Shown piece after piece: positions 62,502 through 64,000 of a stretch of 64,000 bases of DNA; the stretch's first letter is position 1; every line of letters begins with the position of its first letter. The stretch is from Flavobacterium sp. HTF (lineage in GTDB: Bacteria; Bacteroidota; Bacteroidia; Flavobacteriales; Flavobacteriaceae): positions 56,629 to 120,628 of the forward strand of contig NZ_QETH01000003.1 of the NCBI RefSeq assembly GCF_003105115.1. The letters run 5' to 3'. The notes beneath the pieces were generated by a model, which worked only from the letters and a program-made list of their open reading frames with translations, searched no databases and was not told the DNA's origin. The position numbers and the translations under genes were made by a program.

Positions 62502-63776
62502 TTATAAGCCTGTAGCCATCGTTTTTAATCCTCTTTCTCCAATCAGATTTTTTCTGACTGTAAGACTGCGGTATAATTCTACCGGATTTAATGCAGCTCC
62601 CGAACGTAAACGGGCTTCAGCAACCAAAGCACGAACGTCTGTACGGAAAGCGTTTTGCAAAATTTCCTGTGCTTTTACTACATCATTTTCATCCTGTGCA
62701 ATCTCAAGTGCTTTTCTGTCTACTGAAAGTGCCTGAGCATAAGCAATCATAATCGCTTCAACAGATTGCAATAAATCTTCTAAAGGATCTTTTATGTTGT
62801 GAGAAGCATCAATCATCCAGCCTAAATCTTTGGCGTGGTTCATTCCCCTTGCATCCATTCCTTCAACTAATTCATTAAAAATCAAGAATAACTGATACGG
62901 TTTTAATGCTCCGGCAGTTAGATCATCATCTCCATATTTTGAATCATTAAAGTGGAATCCGCCTAATTTGTTTTCCATCAATAATAAAGAAACGATTTGC
63001 TCAATATTGGCATTTGGCAAATGATGCCCCAAATCTACCAAAGTTTGTGCTTTGTCACCTAATTTCTTCACGTATGAATACGATTGTCCCCAATCTGCAA
63101 CAGTTGTCGAATAAAAATTCGGTTCGGCACATTTATATTCTAAAAACAATTTCCAGTTAGAAGGCAATGCATCGTAGATTTCTTCTAAACTTTCTAATGT
63201 ATTTTGATACGCTTTACGGAAATTTAATTGTCCGGGAAAATTAGAACCATCGGCCAGCCAAATCGTCAAAGATTCTGATCCTAAAGCAATTCCCTGCTGA
63301 ATAACTTCTATATTATGAGCAATTGCCTGCTTACGAACAGCTTTGTTTACGTTTTGTAATGAGCCATATCGATAAGAATGGTCTGCATTTGCCTGATCCT
63401 GAAAAGTATTGGAATTAACGGCATCAAACTTTAAATTATGTTGTGCAGCCAAAGCTTTTATCGCATTGTGATCTGTCGGAATATCCCACGGAATATGCAA
63501 AGAAATAGCACCCGAAGCATTATTTAAAGCATGAAGTAAACCTACATCCTCTATTTTTTCTTCTAAAGAGCGGGGTTCTCCACCTCCTGCAAAACGTCCG
63601 AATCTTGTTCCCCCGGTACCTAATGCCCATGACGGAATTGCGATTTGAAAATCAATCAGTTTTTGAATAATTGATTCTGTATCACTGATTTCAGTTGTTG
63701 TAAAAGCCAGTTTGTTTGTATGCTTTTTTAATAATTCTTCGTTATGAGATTCTATTTTATTGGATCCGATTAACAT
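62502..63776 (-). CDS. rhaI: L-rhamnose isomerase, RhaI (Pseudomonas stutzeri) type
   Basis: 424 aa TIM-barrel xylose-isomerase-like enzyme. Metal-site stretches are LFLEYKCAEP (about 215-224), LVDLGHHLPN (about 247-256) and GFHFNDSKYGDDDL (about 275-288), as in the P. stutzeri enzyme and unlike E. coli RhaA. It interconverts L-rhamnose and L-rhamnulose in the cytosol. It follows an SDR-type gene (stop at 63946) after 169 bp, with a strong hairpin in the gap, and precedes the kinase gene by 10 bp. Confidence 0.9.
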   Translation of the reverse strand: MLIGSNKIESHNEELLKKHTNKLAFTTTEISDTESIIQKLIDFQIAIPSWALGTGGTRFGRFAGGGEPRSLEEKIEDVGLLHALNNASGAISLHIPWDIPTDHNAIKALAAQHNLKFDAVNSNTFQDQANADHSYRYGSLQNVNKAVRKQAIAHNIEVIQQGIALGSESLTIWLADGSNFPGQLNFRKAYQNTLESLEEIYDALPSNWKLFLEYKCAEPNFYSTTVADWGQSYSYVKKLGDKAQTLVDLGHHLPNANIEQIVSLLLMENKLGGFHFNDSKYGDDDLTAGALKPYQLFLIFNELVEGMDARGMNHAKDLGWMIDASHNIKDPLEDLLQSVEAIMIAYAQALSVDRKALEIAQDENDVVKAQEILQNAFRTDVRALVAEARLRSGAALNPVELYRSLTVRKNLIGERGLKTMATGL

Positions 63777-63868
63777 ATTTTATGGTATTTTAATAGAGTT
63801 TTCAATGTATGAAAAATAACTCTTGTTTTTCTTTTATTTTTTATAATCGATTTTGTATTGTTTAAAGA

Positions 63869-63898
63869 ATCTAACGTCCGGGTTATCGGACGTTAGAT
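63869..63898. repeat. Perfect 12-bp hairpin in the rhamnose operon
   Basis: ATCTAACGTCCG (63869-63880) pairs perfectly with 63887-63898 around a 6-nt loop. No T-run follows on the minus strand, so it is more likely an mRNA processing or stability stem, or a partial terminator, than a full terminator. Confidence 0.65.
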
Positions 63899-63945
63899 AT
63901 TACAAAAAACCACTTTTGCTTAAACAAACTTAAAAAAACTAATTT

Positions 63946-64000
63946 TTATCTATAAAAGCCCATTGCTACCCCGCCGTCTACGTTCAGTGCATTTCCGGTC
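63946..64000 (-). CDS. C-terminal end of an SDR-type protein, probably rhamnulose-1-phosphate aldolase/dehydrogenase
   Basis: Only 17-18 codons are inside the window: ...TGNALNVDGGVAMGFYR then stop. The TG...NVDGG stretch is the usual C-terminus of classical SDR enzymes. In Bacteroidota rhamnose operons, a bifunctional rhamnulose-1-phosphate aldolase/alcohol dehydrogenase with a C-terminal SDR domain normally stands next to the isomerase, so that is the best guess. The rest lies to the right of the window. Confidence 0.65.
   Translation of the reverse strand, partial: TGNALNVDGGVAMGFYR

Noticed and set aside
1..64000. tRNA, rRNA, insertion sequence, integrase or attachment site
   Set aside because: None was recognised on reading both strands; a dedicated tRNA/IS scan would be needed to exclude small or decayed ones.

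Overview
The window reads as chromosome of a Flavobacterium-type Bacteroidota. The DNA is A/T-rich. Extracellular enzymes end in type IX secretion (T9SS) C-terminal sorting domains. There is a SusC/SusD pair with a hybrid two-component regulator, promoter-like TTTG/TAnnTTTG elements, and many short palindromic intergenic repeats. The species cannot be fixed from sequence alone, and no rRNA, tRNA, IS element, phage or CRISPR array was seen.

Layout. (1) 1-14189, minus strand: an outer-sensor/LuxR-type regulator followed by a laminarinase-like GH16, a GH64, a GH18, a second GH16 and the start of a secreted metalloprotease-like gene. All four glycosidases carry accessory modules (CBM6, CBM32/F5-8C, ricin, beta-gamma-crystallin-like) and T9SS signals. 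Together they look like a secreted kit for beta-1,3-glucan plus chitin, as in fungal or oomycete walls. (2) 14585-15220: a HAD phosphatase beside a 17-unit heptamer repeat. (3) 15536-38039: a glucuronic-acid utilisation region with a DUF4861 protein, a LacI regulator with its probable promoter and operator, a YhcH-like protein, KDPG aldolase, SDR fructuronate reductase, mannonate dehydratase, an unclassified beta-helix enzyme, a hybrid two-component regulator, SusC/SusD, a GH88 unsaturated uronyl hydrolase and two GH2 enzymes, one clearly beta-glucuronidase-like. Polymer would be cut outside, imported by SusCD, trimmed to uronic acid by GH88/GH2 and passed to the mannonate/KDG route. (4) 38146-40214: a DUF2911 protein and a serine hydrolase.

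(5) 40318-44582: a compact, A/T-rich island with a frameshifted DUF4280 (PAAR-like) gene, an 870-aa protein joining Ig-like repeats to a GH19-like lysozyme/chitinase domain and an L,D-transpeptidase-type YkuD domain, and a lipoprotein with a C-terminal SH3 domain. This looks like a contact-dependent peptidoglycan-targeting effector with a candidate immunity lipoprotein, and is the most novel part of the window. (6) 44722-51628: a periplasmic molybdenum aldehyde oxidoreductase (PaoABC type) with a cysteine desulfurase, a MocA-like cytidylyltransferase and an XdhC chaperone, so enzyme and cofactor finishing are together. (7) 51675-57212: small housekeeping and unknown genes: an NlpE-like lipoprotein, a YegP-like protein, an XRE regulator with a possible small RNA, membrane proteins, and a TetR regulator flanked by two matching operator-like sites. 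(8) 57339-64000: a fructokinase-like gene, then an L-rhamnose catabolic operon on the minus strand (end of an SDR/aldolase-type gene, rhamnose isomerase, FGGY kinase, LutA, LutB, LutC) that would take rhamnose to lactaldehyde/lactate and on to pyruvate.

All assignments rest on reading the sequence and remembered family motifs; no database search was run.
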